Shown here: positions 1 to 13,189 of the stretch, piece by piece
Numbering within the stretch: the stretch's first letter is position 1
Layout: each line of letters starts with the position of its first letter
Program-made: the position numbers and the translations under genes
Notes under the pieces: generated by a model
What the model was told of the DNA's origin: nothing
The model's input: the letters and a program-made list of their open reading frames with translations, nothing else
The model's database searches: none
Source of the DNA: Anas platyrhynchos
Lineage: Eukaryota; Chordata; Aves; Anseriformes; Anatidae
Direction of reading: 5' to 3'
DNA length: 64,000 nt
Assembly: GCF_047663525.1 (NCBI RefSeq)
Contig: NC_092605.1
Coordinates: 744,001-808,000 of the forward strand

Positions 1-3000
1 GCTGCTGCCCCGGAGCCCCACCAGCACCCACCCCAAGTCCCCCGGGCACCTCAGGGTGCAGGAGGAACGAGGTGGCCCTGAGAGGTCGCCCCAAACCCAG
101 GCCAGCCCTGGGGGGGGCAAGGACCCTGGGAGCCCCCAGCCCTCGGGCAGAGCCCGCTCGGCTGCGTCCTGCTGGCACGGGGGTGCCTCCCTGGGGGTGC
201 CTCTCTGGGGGGCCCACACCTCATCCTGGTGGGGCAACCGAGCCCACAGCCAGGCCAGCAGCGCTACCGAAACACTGTCAGGAACGGCGATGACTTCTTC
301 CCAAAGAGGAGGGAGGGGAATCCCAAGGAGAGCAGGGATGATTTCCTTCATCAGTTGCAAGACTGATAGACTCGGGGGGATGGGAGAGTGTTTTACATTT
401 CCTCCTTTCTCCTTTGCAAAGAAATAGAGATTTGGGGTTGGATTTGAACTTCATCCAGCAGAAAAAAAAGAAGAAAAAAAAAAACCTTTGAAAAGGACTC
501 AGTTTGATTGTTTAACTCTCTCCGTCCCCACATTCCCATTAAAATAGGATTTGGGGTAAGAGGAGAGCTTCGAGCCCAGCAGCCCCAGTGGTGCACAACA
601 CCCCCGAGCAGGGTTTAACCCGGGGGCTGCGGCACCAGCCCCAGGAGCTGGTTCCAGCAGAGCTGCCACGCAGCAAGGAGCTCGAGGCACAGCAGAGGGC
701 AGGGACAGCAGGGACACGAGCCCCGTCCTGGGGCAGCCACCTCAGCATCAGCGAGGGACCCCAGGAGAGCAGCGCTGGGCCACGCTCCAACCCGCAGGTG
801 CTACGAGGCAGAAGGCACGGACAGAGCCACATCCAGGCTGCAAAAGGCTTCCCTGGGGGCCCGGGGCTGCACGCACATCCCACACACCGGCTCCCACCGC
901 AGACCCCAGCCACGCTCCCCCGGTGCCCCCTGCGCCACCTCCCTGCCCTCGCCCCCCACCACAAGCCCTGTGGGCACCTCCACGGGGGCCACAGCCACGG
1001 CTTAACCGGGCAGCGAGAGAACAGGGGGGAGCGAGCTGGGGAGCGAGCGTGCTGCGTGTCATCTCGCTGCGTGTATTTATATCCTTCCCAGACGCAGCAT
1101 CCCTTTGTAAAGGCACGGAGCGCGTACAGTCAGGGCTGTCAGTTCAGCGGCATGTTACAAGTGTTTGATATGGAGATTTTGGCAGTGGGAATGGATGTAC
1201 CTCGCTGAGAGGTTTATGTAAAATGACAGCTTCTGGAAAATGAAGCACTCAGATTAAGGGGAAAAAAAAGAAAAAAATAAAAGTACAAACAAAAGGGAAG
1301 AGGGGCTCCCGCCCGGCGGGGCCAGCGCTGCTCTCCGTTCCCCGCCAGCCTGCCTGCGCCTCCCCAGCACCTCGGCTCCTCGGGCTCTGCTCCGCTCCCC
1401 CGCTCAGCCCGCTGCCCCATTTTCATCTCAGCGCTCTTCCTCTCCCCCTTGTTTACTGGGCTGAGCCTTTTATCACTGGCTGCGCGTGGGCGAGCGTGGG
1501 AGGGAGGCAGGGAGGGAGGCAGGGAGGTGGATGCCTCGCAGAGCGCTGCTGTCAGAGGCCCGGAGCAACTCCTGCCAGCGCGGCGCTGCGCAGGGGGAGC
1601 TGCAGAAACCAAGCAGGCTGCGGGCATGGGGAGCGGTGCCCCCGCCGCGGGGACGGGTCCTGAGCTCTGCAGGATGCTCAGAAATCTGCATCCAGAGGAT
1701 GCAAAGCACCGGCCCCAGGGAGAGCAGAAAGGACCTGGCCCTGGGGGGGCAGCCCACGCAGCGGGCAGTGCAGCAGCTCCCTGCAGCCCAGGCACCGCCG
1801 CCCCCTCCCCAGCCACCCCCAGCATCCTGCGACCACCGAGCAAGGAGCAGAGGCTGCCCCACGGGGAGGGACGGAGGCTCCGAGGGAGCCCTGCTCCCAG
1901 CTCCACGCCTGCCCTGCCGCGCTTTGCCGTGGCCGTCGCGCTCCTTTGGCTTTACACCCTCCTTGGCTGCCTCCAGCCCGGCGAGGATACGTGCCCATAG
2001 CCGGGGTGGAAGCAATCCCTGCTGCAGCAATAATGATCCATAAAGAAGCTGACTTGTTTCTTACCTCTCTGAAATGAAGGATGGTGATTACCCTACATCC
2101 CAGTCCACAAAGCTTAATCCAAATTGATGGCCTCCCAGAGATTGCTTCTCTTGCCTATCACCCAATCTAATACCCAACTCTCCTCTACCCACCTCTACTG
2201 AGTAGCAAAATGTCAGAGTAACTCATGCAGGCTCTGAACAGAGAGGCCATTCATCCTGAAGCGAAGGGCTCCTAGACCAGACACTAAATTAAGAGCAGGT
2301 TAGGACGGGTGGCACACGAGCCTGGCCCTCCCTGAGCCCCAAACTGCCTGGAGCAGGGCAGAGGTCTGCTGGGACCCCTTTGGGAAGGGGATCCCCCACA
2401 GCACAGGCTGCTCTGTGCTGATTTTGGGGCAGATCCAGAGGCCAGGAGCTGACCGGGAGGTCCCAGAGCTGCCTGCCCGAGCCCCCCAGTGCTGCCCAAA
2501 CCTAAGTTAGGTCTTGGTGTAAGCTCAATCCAGGCACAGGAGACCTCCACCCGCTTGGCACGGGGTTAAAGCAGAAGGAAGGAGCAGCCCGGGTCCTGAC
2601 CTGGGTCACGGTCTGAAGCAGCCTGCTCTGCCCCGCGGCTCCCCGCGTGCAGCAGGAGCTCCGAGGCCGAGTTAGCAAACCCGTCCATCAGAGAGGCTGC
2701 ACAGAGCAAAGCCACTGCCAGGCTGACCTGCTGCAGGGGTCCCAGCCTCACAGCCACGGTGTGCACCCACACCCCAAAGCCACGCAGCACCCACAAGAGC
2801 TCTCATTTCTAACAGCTGCGCTCCTGAGACCTCAAACCTCCGTGCACAGCTCCCAACGAGCCCAAAAACCAGGCTGGCTGCAGCACGCAGCAGGACCCGG
2901 GCTGGTGGGATGCTGGTGCGGGTGCAGGCGCAGCAGCACGGTGCCCACGCAGCACCTCAGGCTCCAAACCCTGCTTGCAGGCTCTGGTGGCAGCAGAGCA

Positions 3001-3659
3001 GCGAGCCAGCACCACTGCCCCATGCTCCCACCCCAGGCACGGTTCCTCGGCACCCAGCCCCGCAGCAGAAACCCCAAGCGCTGCCCATGTCCCCACGCCA
3101 GGGCTGCAGCCCCTGCCCGGCTCTCTGGGCACAGCCACACACGGTGCAGAGCTGAAAAGGCCACGTGCTGGGCTGCGCACAGGTCTGGTTAGCCATAAAT
3201 ATCTGGGAGCAGAAGTGACAACGAAGGCTACGGCTGAACTGTGCACCATATATTATGGCACACGGCACAGACACCGAACTTAATTGCACGTATTTCCCCC
3301 CACACTTTAATGAAAACTGCGAGAAAAAGCTCTCCCATGTCCTACCCCCTGAGAAGATCCACTGGGGCACCTCTGCCCCTCCACCCATCACCTCCTCGGC
3401 TGTCCCCACAGCACGGGACCACCCCTGACCCCGCACAGGACCCAGCACAGGACAAAAACCCCAAGAGGCGCCCGCTGCTTTCTCCCGACAGCTCCAGGCA
3501 CAGGTCACCAGGCTCAATTCCTGCTCAATTCCCACCTTTGGAATTTCACGCTCCCTCCTTACCAAGAGCATCGCCACCGACCTTGGGCATCACCATGAGC
3601 ACCCCGGCTGCGCCCGCCGGCTCCTTGCCATGCACGCGGGGGAGCCCGGGCTCCTGCGG
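1..3659. other. Noncoding GC-rich sequence
   Basis: No exon, RNA gene or transposon can be supported. Open frames here are GC-driven and lack protein features. An AT-rich segment at about 2030-2290 is the only compositional break. Confidence 0.5.
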
Positions 3660-3970
3660 CCCCGGCGCCGGGCAGGCGAGTTGATGAACGTTCATAAATC
3701 AACCCTGCCTTTTGCTTGCTTAAGATATCCTCATTTATCCCGCACCACAGGTGTGCGTGGCACTTAGAGCCAGAGAAGCAGCCGAGCTCCCCGCCAGGAG
3801 AGCTTACTTTCTAATTAGACAGATAACAGCAAATCATGACAACAGACCACCGTGGGGAATGGAAGGGACTGCTGCTCTGCGGCCAGCGGGAGGTTTGGGG
3901 GCCTTTCTGACAGATCCTCCACTTGTTTCGCATTCATTTCCCACACCTGATAATGGGAACGCAGCGGCAG
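3660..3970. promoter_or_regulatory. AT-rich module with a 12-bp palindrome and homeodomain/GATA sites
   Basis: ATGAACGTTCAT at 3684-3695 is a perfect palindrome. TAATTA (3812-3817) and AGATAA (3821-3826) are adjacent further on. The block is noncoding and stands out against GC-rich flanks. Confidence 0.3.
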
Positions 3971-6299
3971 CCCACACCACAGCCAGGGCCTGATGAGAAA
4001 ACATTAGCAGGAGGAGGAGCGAGGGAGTTTGGGGAGAGGCTGCGGAGGGAAGGGGGGTCCCACACCCACTGCCCACCGCAGCCCTTCCTCCCCAGACACT
4101 CCGACGTGCTCAGCTGCCCCCCGGACAAGGCAAAGCCACATCCACGCTCCCAGGGGGGCACGTGGGAGACAAAGGCACCTGCAGCAGGACGAGGAGGAGG
4201 GCATCCCACGGGCACCCAGCTGTGCCACAGCTTAAGAGCGCGTGGGGAGCATCCCTGGGGAGGCTGCGCCTGCCAGCCCCTGGCAGGGTCTGCAGAGCTG
4301 GGGCACTGGGGAGGGATGAGTGCCCCGAGGAGCCCAGCACAGGCTGGCATCGCTCCCACTGCAGCCACACCAGGGGGAATGACCAGTATTTGGGGGGACA
4401 GAGCCATGGGGAGAACATCGCTGGGGGAGCAAGGAAAACAAGCCCAACCCCAAAGGACATTCACAGAGCCACCGCAGATGAGGAGCGAGAACATCCATCA
4501 AGCAGGAGGATCCCGTGCAACCCCACAAGGCCCCGAGCGCTGCCCTGCTCCCTCCACCATCCCCCAAATTTTCCTTCAAACCAAACTTCCCCTTGCATGG
4601 CAAGGCTGCAGCGTGTGTGTGTGCATGTGTTTTCAACCCAGTCTTTAAATGAGGTCTTTGCTGAGAATTTACAATTCCCCCATGGCCTCAATCTTGCAAA
4701 GATTGCTTTTTTAACACTGTTGGGCTTTAATTCTAATAAGCCTCCTCTTTATTACGGAACCAGGTCACATTGCCTTGACACTGCAAGAAAATCTTTCATC
4801 GGGAGGGAAAACAGAGAAGGGAAAAAAAGAAAGAAAGGAAGGGAGGGAGGAGGACGAAAGGCGACACAAACAAACAGGAGCTGTTCACTTCAGCTGGGGG
4901 ACTTTCTGAAGCAGCAGAAGCCGGCGGCGGCCCAGCCGCAGGGCTGCGAGGAGCGAGGTGCCTTCCCGCAGCGCCGCCGCACGCCCCAGCTCCCGGAATT
5001 ATTTCTGGTGCGGCTTCACCTCCCACGCACCCTCCCACCCTCCGCTGCTTAAAAATGCCGAGAGGAGCAGGAGGGGAAGCTTGACAAAACTTTGACAGAC
5101 ATAATGAGGACAAAGTTCAGTCCTGCCCTGGACAGATGGCTCTTATTACCAGCCTGGTGCACGGCTCCTAATTACCTGGCCCGCGCCGCGGGGATGGGAA
5201 GCGGCACAGCGGATCCGCGCGGTGGCTCCCAGCACCTGCGGGCCCCAAGCGCCCCTGCCAGCGAAAATCAAAGCCCTTCCCCGGAGGGGGGAGGCAGTGG
5301 CACAGCTTCTCTCCCATCAGGAACAACTGCTTGGAGCTGCCACAGGTCGATTTGCCCTTCTGGAGGCTCACCACTCTCCAGCATCCCAGCCGGCACCCGG
5401 AGCCCCAGCCAGGCGGGGGGATTTGCCACCTCTTCAGCTCCCCAACTTCTTGGCTTTGCCTAGCTCAGGACACGCCACCACACCACATCTCCTGTTGCTA
5501 TCTTATGTCATGGCCATCGCCATGGAAACAGACTGATCTCATACCCCACCTCGGCTCCCACGCCTGCATCCTCAGCGGCCCCTGGCTCGGGAAGGGCAGG
5601 ATGCTCGTTTGGGGTGCGCTGAGCACCCTGCTCCCAGGCGGTGACACCCCAGCAGCCAAAGCACCGAGCACACCACGACTCCTGGGTGCTGGTCCCACTG
5701 TCACTGACACCAGTCCCCTGCCTTGTTCCCATCTCACTTCGTGGCACGAGGCAGCTCGGCACAGCTCAGTGCACAAAGCGCCGTCCCCGGCCAGCCAAGC
5801 AAGGAGCACCCAGCCCGTGCCAACAGCCAGCACCTTGCAGCCCCAGGAGCCATCCCGGGCTGTGCACAGAGCAAGGTCTGCACTGCCCTGGGCAAGGAGC
5901 CAGAGCCCCAGCCCCGGTTTTGGAGGTTGGAGCTGAGGTCTGGATGAAGCCATGGCACCACTGGGCATGGAGACAGAGCTGCAGGGTGTGCAGAGCCACG
6001 GCCGTGCACGCCGCATTGCTCCTCCATGTTTCCAAAGGCAGCAGCAAGGCAGCTCAGGCCAGAAACAAGACACGAGCGTCTCTTTCCCATGCTTAAGGGG
6101 ACCCAAATCCACCCCCCAAATTTTTCCTGCTGGGCTGTTTGATGAGCAGGGGAAGGGCGATGCTTTATGAAGCCGAGCAGTCCAAGCACGGGAGATGAAA
6201 AGCCCCTTCCAGGCTCGGTAAAATCAGGGCTCCCTGAATCACAGCCTCTCCCACACGAGAGCACAACCGGGATTCACAGCTGGGGGAGGCCAGGGCTGC

Positions 6300-6600
6300 T
6301 CCAAATGTAGATGTTTTAATTCTTAATGCTAGCAGCTGCACTTAAGGCGCGAGAGGCATGGAAGCCATGCACAGGAGTAACCATGGCAACTTCACGGAAG
6401 TTAAATAAAAACTTCTTTAAAAAAAGATAACGAGGTCCCTGAATCATGCTTTATCAGCTATGTTGCTATAAAGATCGAGATACAGCTAGCTCAGGATTCC
6501 TAATTACTTCTGCAATATACTGTAGATAGCTTTATTTAAAAAAACCTGGCTCTGCGTATCATTATTTAGGCCCCTCTCCATGCCCGGATTTGCATATTCC
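6300..6600. promoter_or_regulatory. AT-rich module with a perfect RFX X-box
   Basis: GTAACCATGGCAAC at 6377-6390 matches the full X-box consensus GTNRCCNNRGYAAC at every fixed position. TAATTA follows at 6501-6506. The 300-bp block is much more AT-rich than its neighbours and holds no open frame of note. RFX factors drive ciliary and neural genes, and enhancer function here is inferred. Confidence 0.45.
6377..6390. promoter_or_regulatory. RFX X-box (14-bp inverted repeat)
   Basis: Two RFX half-sites, GTAACC and GGCAAC, with the standard 2-bp spacer. The match was read directly from the sequence. Confidence 0.55.
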
Positions 6601-7829
6601 ATGAAGCACATTCTCACCCGGATCTGCCTGCGAGCGCCTTCCCATGCAGCGCCTGCCTACGCGCGGCGCTTGGGGCTTCTGCAGCGGAGCCCCGACCCCC
6701 TCCTCCCGCGGGGGGCACGGGGAAAGCCCCCGCGGCGCCACCGCCCCCGGCCACCCCCGGCACATCCCTGCCGGAGCCACCGGTGCGCAACGGGAGCGCC
6801 CCGTGCCCGGGGGCTGCAGCACAGCTTGGAGCGACTGCAGCAGGCGCTGCACCCAAATGCAGATTCCCCGGGCTGCCTGCAGAGCCCCCGGGCGCAGAGC
6901 GCTGCGGGCCGGCCACCACCGTGTGCCGAGCCCCCCGCCAGGCAGACCCAGGGGAGCGGTGACACCCCAGCCCCGGGGGTCACCTTGCCACAGCCAGGAT
7001 GAGAAGCAGAAGCAGCATTTGTCCCTAAATCAGGGAGCAGCATGCAGAATGCATCAGCTCCCTGCGTGCTACCAGCAGGCAGGAATTCCTGCCCTGTCCA
7101 GGAGTCAACCTGCGAGCTGTGAGGGATCTGCTGCCCTTTTATTTTCCCCTATAAAATGCTCTCAGACAACCCCAGCCAGTGCTGGGAGAGCGAACGGCCA
7201 CCCCCAGCCTGCAGAGGGATGCTCGCTGGTACCCTGACTGTGCCATGTCCCTAAGGCATCGTGAGACCCGAGTGGCGTTTGGGGAAGATTCATTAAAACG
7301 TACCACGTCCATCAGCCAGAAAACCCGCACGAGGCAGCTGGTGCAGGATCCACCAGCAGCTGGGGACCCTCAGTGCCACCCCCAAACCCCTTGGGTGCCC
7401 ACCCCAGGGCTCAGCAGGGCCCTGCCGCTGCCCCACGCCTCTCCCCTGCCGTGCTCGGCCCCAGGCAGGGGCACCAAAAGCCCCCAGGCCCCCTCGGGGA
7501 GGGCTCAGCCGATGGAAATCGCAGCCCCCCCAGCTGCGCACGGTGCCTCCAGAGCCGCGGACGGTGAGTGATTTATTCCGACCATTGCTGCCTCTCGGAG
7601 GCATCGCTCCCTGCCAGCCGTGCAGCACTTTAATTGTCCATCAAGAGGAGCAGGGAAGAGCTGTAAATCTCCCCCCGCAGCCCCCGGAGCCCAGCACTGC
7701 AGCCCCCCCATCCCTGGTGGCCTCATCCCCTGCCCGCAATGCTGGGGGCAGACAGCACCGGCCCTCCAAAAAAAATAAATAAAAAAAAATCCTTGCTGCA
7801 TCTCATCGTGCTGCCGCCTGCACGCCGGG

Positions 7830-8580
7830 TACCCCCCAAAATTAATTTCTCTTTCTTTTCTCTTTCTCGGTGGTTAATTCACAGACATCACGTTCAACAA
7901 CAGGATGGCAGCTCTTCTGTTACGGACGTTCTGCACGCAGACTTGAATAGTGATTTCAATTCTTCACTTTCACAGCTTACGTTAAGGCTAAGGGAATTAT
8001 ATTTATTATTTACTATGTTTTTTAAACTCATTTAATTTAAGCCAGTTCTGAATAGAAATTAGAATTCAATTAAATTGTGGGGGAAAAGTCAGCATTTTGA
8101 AGCAGATTATTAAGTAAAGCTACATTAAACATGTTGGGAGCATAAATATCTAGGAACAAGTTCTATATTTAAAAGTAGATTTATTCAGCAGAGGAAGTAT
8201 CATCTGCGGTTCAGGAATTTAAGAACTAGTTATCAAGGTCACAATTTTAGAAGCAGATCTCAAATTCTCGCATCTATGTTTTACCCAGAGCCTGATTAAG
8301 AGTTTAGAAATCTGGAAAACTCTTTTTCTCTGGCTCCCTGCACGAGAATTAATTGTTTATTGATCTGACAAGAGGAAAATATTCTCTCTCTGGCTGCAGA
8401 GGAGGTGAACCTGTTGTCAAAAGTTGTTTTATCACTTCCATAAATTCTGGCTGTAATGACTTCCTCCGGTTCAATAATTTGAGTTGCTCTAAACACCAGC
8501 GGTACACACGACCTCCTCAAGCATTCCTTGAAATTATTTTAACAGATTACAGGAAGCCAGGTCATTACGTTGGTTCCCAA
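7830..8580. promoter_or_regulatory. Longest AT-rich block in the desert
   Basis: About 750 bp are strongly AT-rich with no convincing coding frame, no recognisable transposon and no simple repeat. It includes long words such as GAATTATATTTATTATTTAC and ATTCAATTAAATTGTG. Unique AT-rich sequence of this length on an otherwise GC-rich segment suggests a constrained element or a matrix-attachment-like region; this is inference. Confidence 0.3.
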
Positions 8581-8599
8581 TTTCAAGCAGCCTTGAACT

Positions 8600-11500
8600 C
8601 CCAAAGCCAGCCTTGGACCTCCCCAGCCCCAGCCAGCCCGCTCCTCCAGCTGCGCCCCCTCCTCCTGCAGCCAGGCTCTGAGCCCCCCGAGCCGTGGTGA
8701 GGGGTCCCACGGCACCGGGCACACCAGTGACGAGGACAAGGGATGCAGGACAGGGCTCAGCATCAGCCCCAGGAGCCGCTGCTGCCCTCCTCTGCCTCCA
8801 CCTCCAACCCTGGGGGGCTCAGCAGTGTCCCCCCTGCTGCCACCTGACGTGGGGGTGCTGGGTGAGCCCCGTACCCCCTCCCACCAGCTCCCTGGGCCAG
8901 AAAGCTTGCAGGATCAGGTGCAGCTTCCAAGCCCAAACCACCTAACAGGGAGCAAGCAGCACAAAGTGCCCCTCGCTGCCAGCCAGGAGCCGCGGGGCTG
9001 CTCGGGCTCTCCAGCAGCAGGGAGCCTGTCCTCGCTGCAGGACACAGCCCAGGAACGCGCTTCCCAGCCAGCAGCACAGCTTTGTACCATGGCTATAAAT
9101 AAAATACCAGGTCTCCTGCCTGCAGCGCTCAGAGGAACATGGAGAGAGAGAGGGAGAGCGCAGCTTGAAAGGGAGCTGGTGGCACGAGGGGCTCGGTGGG
9201 GGACAACAGGCAGAGGAGCTCAAAATCATGCGGGTACAGCTGCGTCCCCATGGCACCACTGGGGGCCAAGGAACACGGGGAGGAGACACAAGAGAGGGGC
9301 TGGGGCTCGAGCACAGGGACAGGGGCTGCTGTGCGCCCGCACTGGAGAACGAAACATGAAAAGGGATCCCGCACTTGTGTGCTCATTTCTACCCATTAGA
9401 AATTCAATCTTGTCGAGTCTGGAAGACACAATGATGCCTGGAGCATCACAGAGTGCGAGCTGAGCAAAGGAGAGAGCTAGTTTTAGATTGCTTTATTAAA
9501 AATAAAGTTTCAAAAAAAAAAAATTTAATCTCAATAACTAATGAAATAACAGAGAAGAAAAATGTGCTTCCTCGTCTGGTATCTCAGCCTGTCAATTAAT
9601 TTGCAAGAATGCACATCCCGAAATACCTCAAACGATTCCAGCAGAAAGCACTGGAACAGCGCTGACAACAAACAGCCCCTGCTGCTACCAAGGGCTCGGG
9701 AGGCAAAGCAGCTGCTGCCGGCCGGGCACGGAGGAGCACCCGGGGGCAGAAGCGATGGAGCAGAGGCTGCAGGCCCGAGCTGAGCACCAGCAGAGGGGCA
9801 GAAGGGGCTGGGAGGGGAGGGTGGGTCACCATGACCTCGCAGCCAAGACGTGGGAGGGCTGTCAGCTCGCACACTTGGAGACGTCTCCTTTACACCGCGC
9901 TGCATTCAGCGGCAGTGAGCAAGAGGCGTTCAAACCCATTTAGAGGCAAATGCTCTGCGGGTCACCTTTAAAACCCAGCTGAGGCACTGACTCACTCCGT
10001 AACCTCAGGAAAAGGCACCTGAACCTCTCACGTTTGCTTATTCTGGATGGAAAAGGGGGCGATGTCACCAGCAGAGCCCCCCGGTCCCGCAGCGGGGACC
10101 ACGCGCTGCGGCACAACCGAGCTGGCTCCCGCACCATTACCAGCCTGCCCCTGCCCAGCCCCAAGCTGCTGTCGGCTTTTGGGAAGAATTTGGGGATGCT
10201 CAAGCAGCCAGCACAAGAGAAGAGAGCTGGGTTGGGCTCAGCACACCTCGGCGAGGCACGAGGAGCTGGACTGCCAGCAGCACACGGCTTGGCCGTGCCG
10301 GCACCACCTCCTGTTAAAGCGCTCCCTGCTGAGCCTCACCACCAGCTCCCCCTCCTCTGCCACGGAGGGTCCATGGAGAGGCTGGTTCCACGGAGCAGAT
10401 CATTCATAAGAACTAATTATTCAGCGTGCTCTCACCCCATAACACCATAAATTAAAAGAGAACTCAAATAAATTAAGGAACTTCCCTCATGCCTTTTATT
10501 ATCTCAATAACCTTCAGAGGCATTTTTCTACCGTCAGCTGATCCATTTGAAAAATTGTGACGACAAACTAATTTAGTAAATGCACACACTTAAAAACCTT
10601 TATTTATCTACTGAATAAGCAAATGCAGCCCATGCTAGAAGAGCTGCTTGAGATGCGAGCCTGGAACGGGGACACCCGCTCCCCCCAGGTGCCCAAACCC
10701 AGCGCTCCCCTGTGGCTGGGGAGATCCGGGGCATCCCCTAAGGCATCGTGGCAAACGAGCTCAACTGCTGCACACAGGAACTACACCCCGGATGGGAGAC
10801 GAGCAGCTTGCCTTGCAGGAGGAGGAGGCGAAGCATTAGCAATCAGCAGCAGTAGCACGGAAAGACAGGCTCCAACACCAGCAAACGCAGCGCGCAGGCT
10901 GCCCGACCATCCCACCGCCGGGATGTGAGCGCAGTAATTAAGGACGACATGTTCTAGTGATGGGAGATGGAGAAATAAGTGCAACTGGGAGAGAAGCCCT
11001 TTATTCTGAAACAGAAAGGGAAAAAATCCATACCTTGATAAAAAGGTACTGCGGGAGTGGGAAACGCGCCGAGTTCACACGACCGGAAAGGTTTGGGAAA
11101 GGAGAGCTGGGGGAGCTGGTTTGCCAGGGGAAAAACATGGAGCAAGTGTCAGCAAACCCGGAGACATCACCTAAAACCTCCCAGGCTGCCAGGGCCCCTC
11201 CTGCCATCACGAGAAGCAGGAAAGGAACAGACAGGCACCGCAGCAGCCCTGCGGCAAGGCACAGGGTACCCCACGGGGGGATGCCAGCCTCGCGTTTCCA
11301 ACAGCGCTGCCTCGCACCGACTGGGCTCCAGGAGGAGAAGGCTGCCCGTGGTGCCTCCTTCAGCACCTCCAGCTCTGGAAGTCAGTCCCTGGCTGCTTCC
11401 CAAACTGCCACAAACAAGCAAGAGCCACGGCTGCAGGGTGCTGCCCTGCCCGGGTATCCTCTGTGCCCCTTGAGGATCTGGTGCAGTTCAGATCACAGCC

Positions 11501-13189
11501 ACAGCACCAGCCAGCAGGTTTGCATGCCTGGGCCCCCTTATCTGGTGCCCAAAAAGTACCAGCTCAGCTCCCTACACAGAATTTGTGACCCTCTGATCCA
11601 TGTGAGAGAATCCTAAAGCCATGCCCCAGAAGCGATAGCTGTAACCCTGGCAGGAGTGTACCGAACGCTGCAGCAAAGCATTGATGTGCCCTTGTGCCAA
11701 GGCTTTCTGTGGTGCTGAACAATCCTACAGATCACTTCAAAGGAGGAAAAAAAAAAAAAACCTCTCATGTATTTTCTCTGGAATAACAAACAGAGCCTCT
11801 TCACGGCTCCCCAGAGCCAAGAACAAGTTCCCAACGACTGGCCAGATTTGGGCAGCCCTGCCAGCCCCAACCCGCTGCAATCATCCCTCGACAAAAATTA
11901 TAAACTCCAAGCACTTTCTCCATCTATTATACAGAAAAATAGCCTCCGTTTCTCGCTTTGTGCGGCTTTATCACGCCTCAACCATTTTAGCCTGAAGCCA
12001 GGAAGCTCTTTGGGGAACGGACTGTCTTAATCTGCATTTGCACAGCACCCAACAGAACAAGGCCTCCAGCCTGACTGCAGCCTTTGGGTACTGTTGTAAT
12101 ACAAATAAAACAGCGGCAGCAGAATACACCTTTCAAAGGCTGCAAGATGAACCGCAAGCCTCCGGACATGCTGGAGAATGGCAGGCAGAAGGAGCAGGGA
12201 GCAGGAGCAAGGCATTCCCCGGCTGCAGCCCCCCCGAAGCACACAGCATGGTGCGGCCACCCCCGGCCATGCCCTGAGCCCCACAGGGGACCCAGGGGCA
12301 GGCTGGCACCGGGACAGAAAAGCACGCAGCAGGGAACACCCCTGCTCAGAGCCAGGTTTCCGTGGAGGCAGCGAGCAAGTTCCAAACCCTCACAAAAAGC
12401 AACCAAAAACAGTCGGTGCTGTTAATGTCATGCTTACTGGAGTGAGAAGCTGAGAAATCCCCGCATCCCTGCTCTCCCCCCTCGCCAACCCCGCCTGCGC
12501 ACACTGATGCTAGCGAAGCCTCTCCAACCCCCCGGGTGGGAGCTGCGCTGGCTCTGGGTGCTGTGAGGAGAGGGGCAGGGTCTGTCTGTGCCCCCCGCAG
12601 GCCTGCCCAGCACCTCGGCAGCTCCAGGACCCCATGCCCATGCTTGTTTACTTCAAACATCTGCGCTGGAACACTTGGACGCGGTGCTGCACGCCGTGCA
12701 GCATCCTGGCATGCCCACCGATGGAGGCTTGGCAGCATATGGGCGGCTGAACAACGGCGCTGTGCATTTACACACGCACCACAAATAAAGCAGGTGACTC
12801 TGGAAGGCTTCGGCTCCCTCCTTCCCTCCCCGTGCAGGGAGCCCTGGGCACGCCAGCACAGCCTGGCAGCGAAATTCCTGGAGACGGCACCGGCTTCGGG
12901 AGGGGAAAAACCACGGGGACAGCTGCCCAAGCTGCGCTCCTCGCCTCGCTCTGCCCCTTCCCGGTGGGGCCGAGCTCTGCCCTGCAGCTTCGCCAGCTCC
13001 TGGAGGCTGCTGGCCCCAGCGGGAGCCTCTCCTCCTCCTCCTCCTCCTCACCCCACCGACCCAGGCTCCACCTCGCCCAACTTTTCCTTACGTTTTCCCT
13101 TCACCTGGAGGGTGTGATTTTAATTAGCGCAACATCCCCGCTAACAACAGCGGCTAATGAAGCCATCCGCTAAGCACCCGTAACGCAAA
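8600..13189. other. Noncoding sequence left of the CpG island
   Basis: GC-rich spacer with AT-rich patches at 9460-9640 and 10400-10640. A CTC repeat lies at 13030-13049. Nothing else recognisable. Confidence 0.45.
10400..10640. promoter_or_regulatory. AT-rich module
   Basis: A 240-bp AT-rich block begins with TAATTA at 10414-10419 and carries a CAGCTG E-box near 10536. No coding content is seen. Enhancer status is inferred from composition and position only. Confidence 0.25.

Noticed and set aside
5516..5529. X-box-like ATCGCCATGGAAAC
   Set aside because: Mismatched in both half-sites (first base and the Y position).
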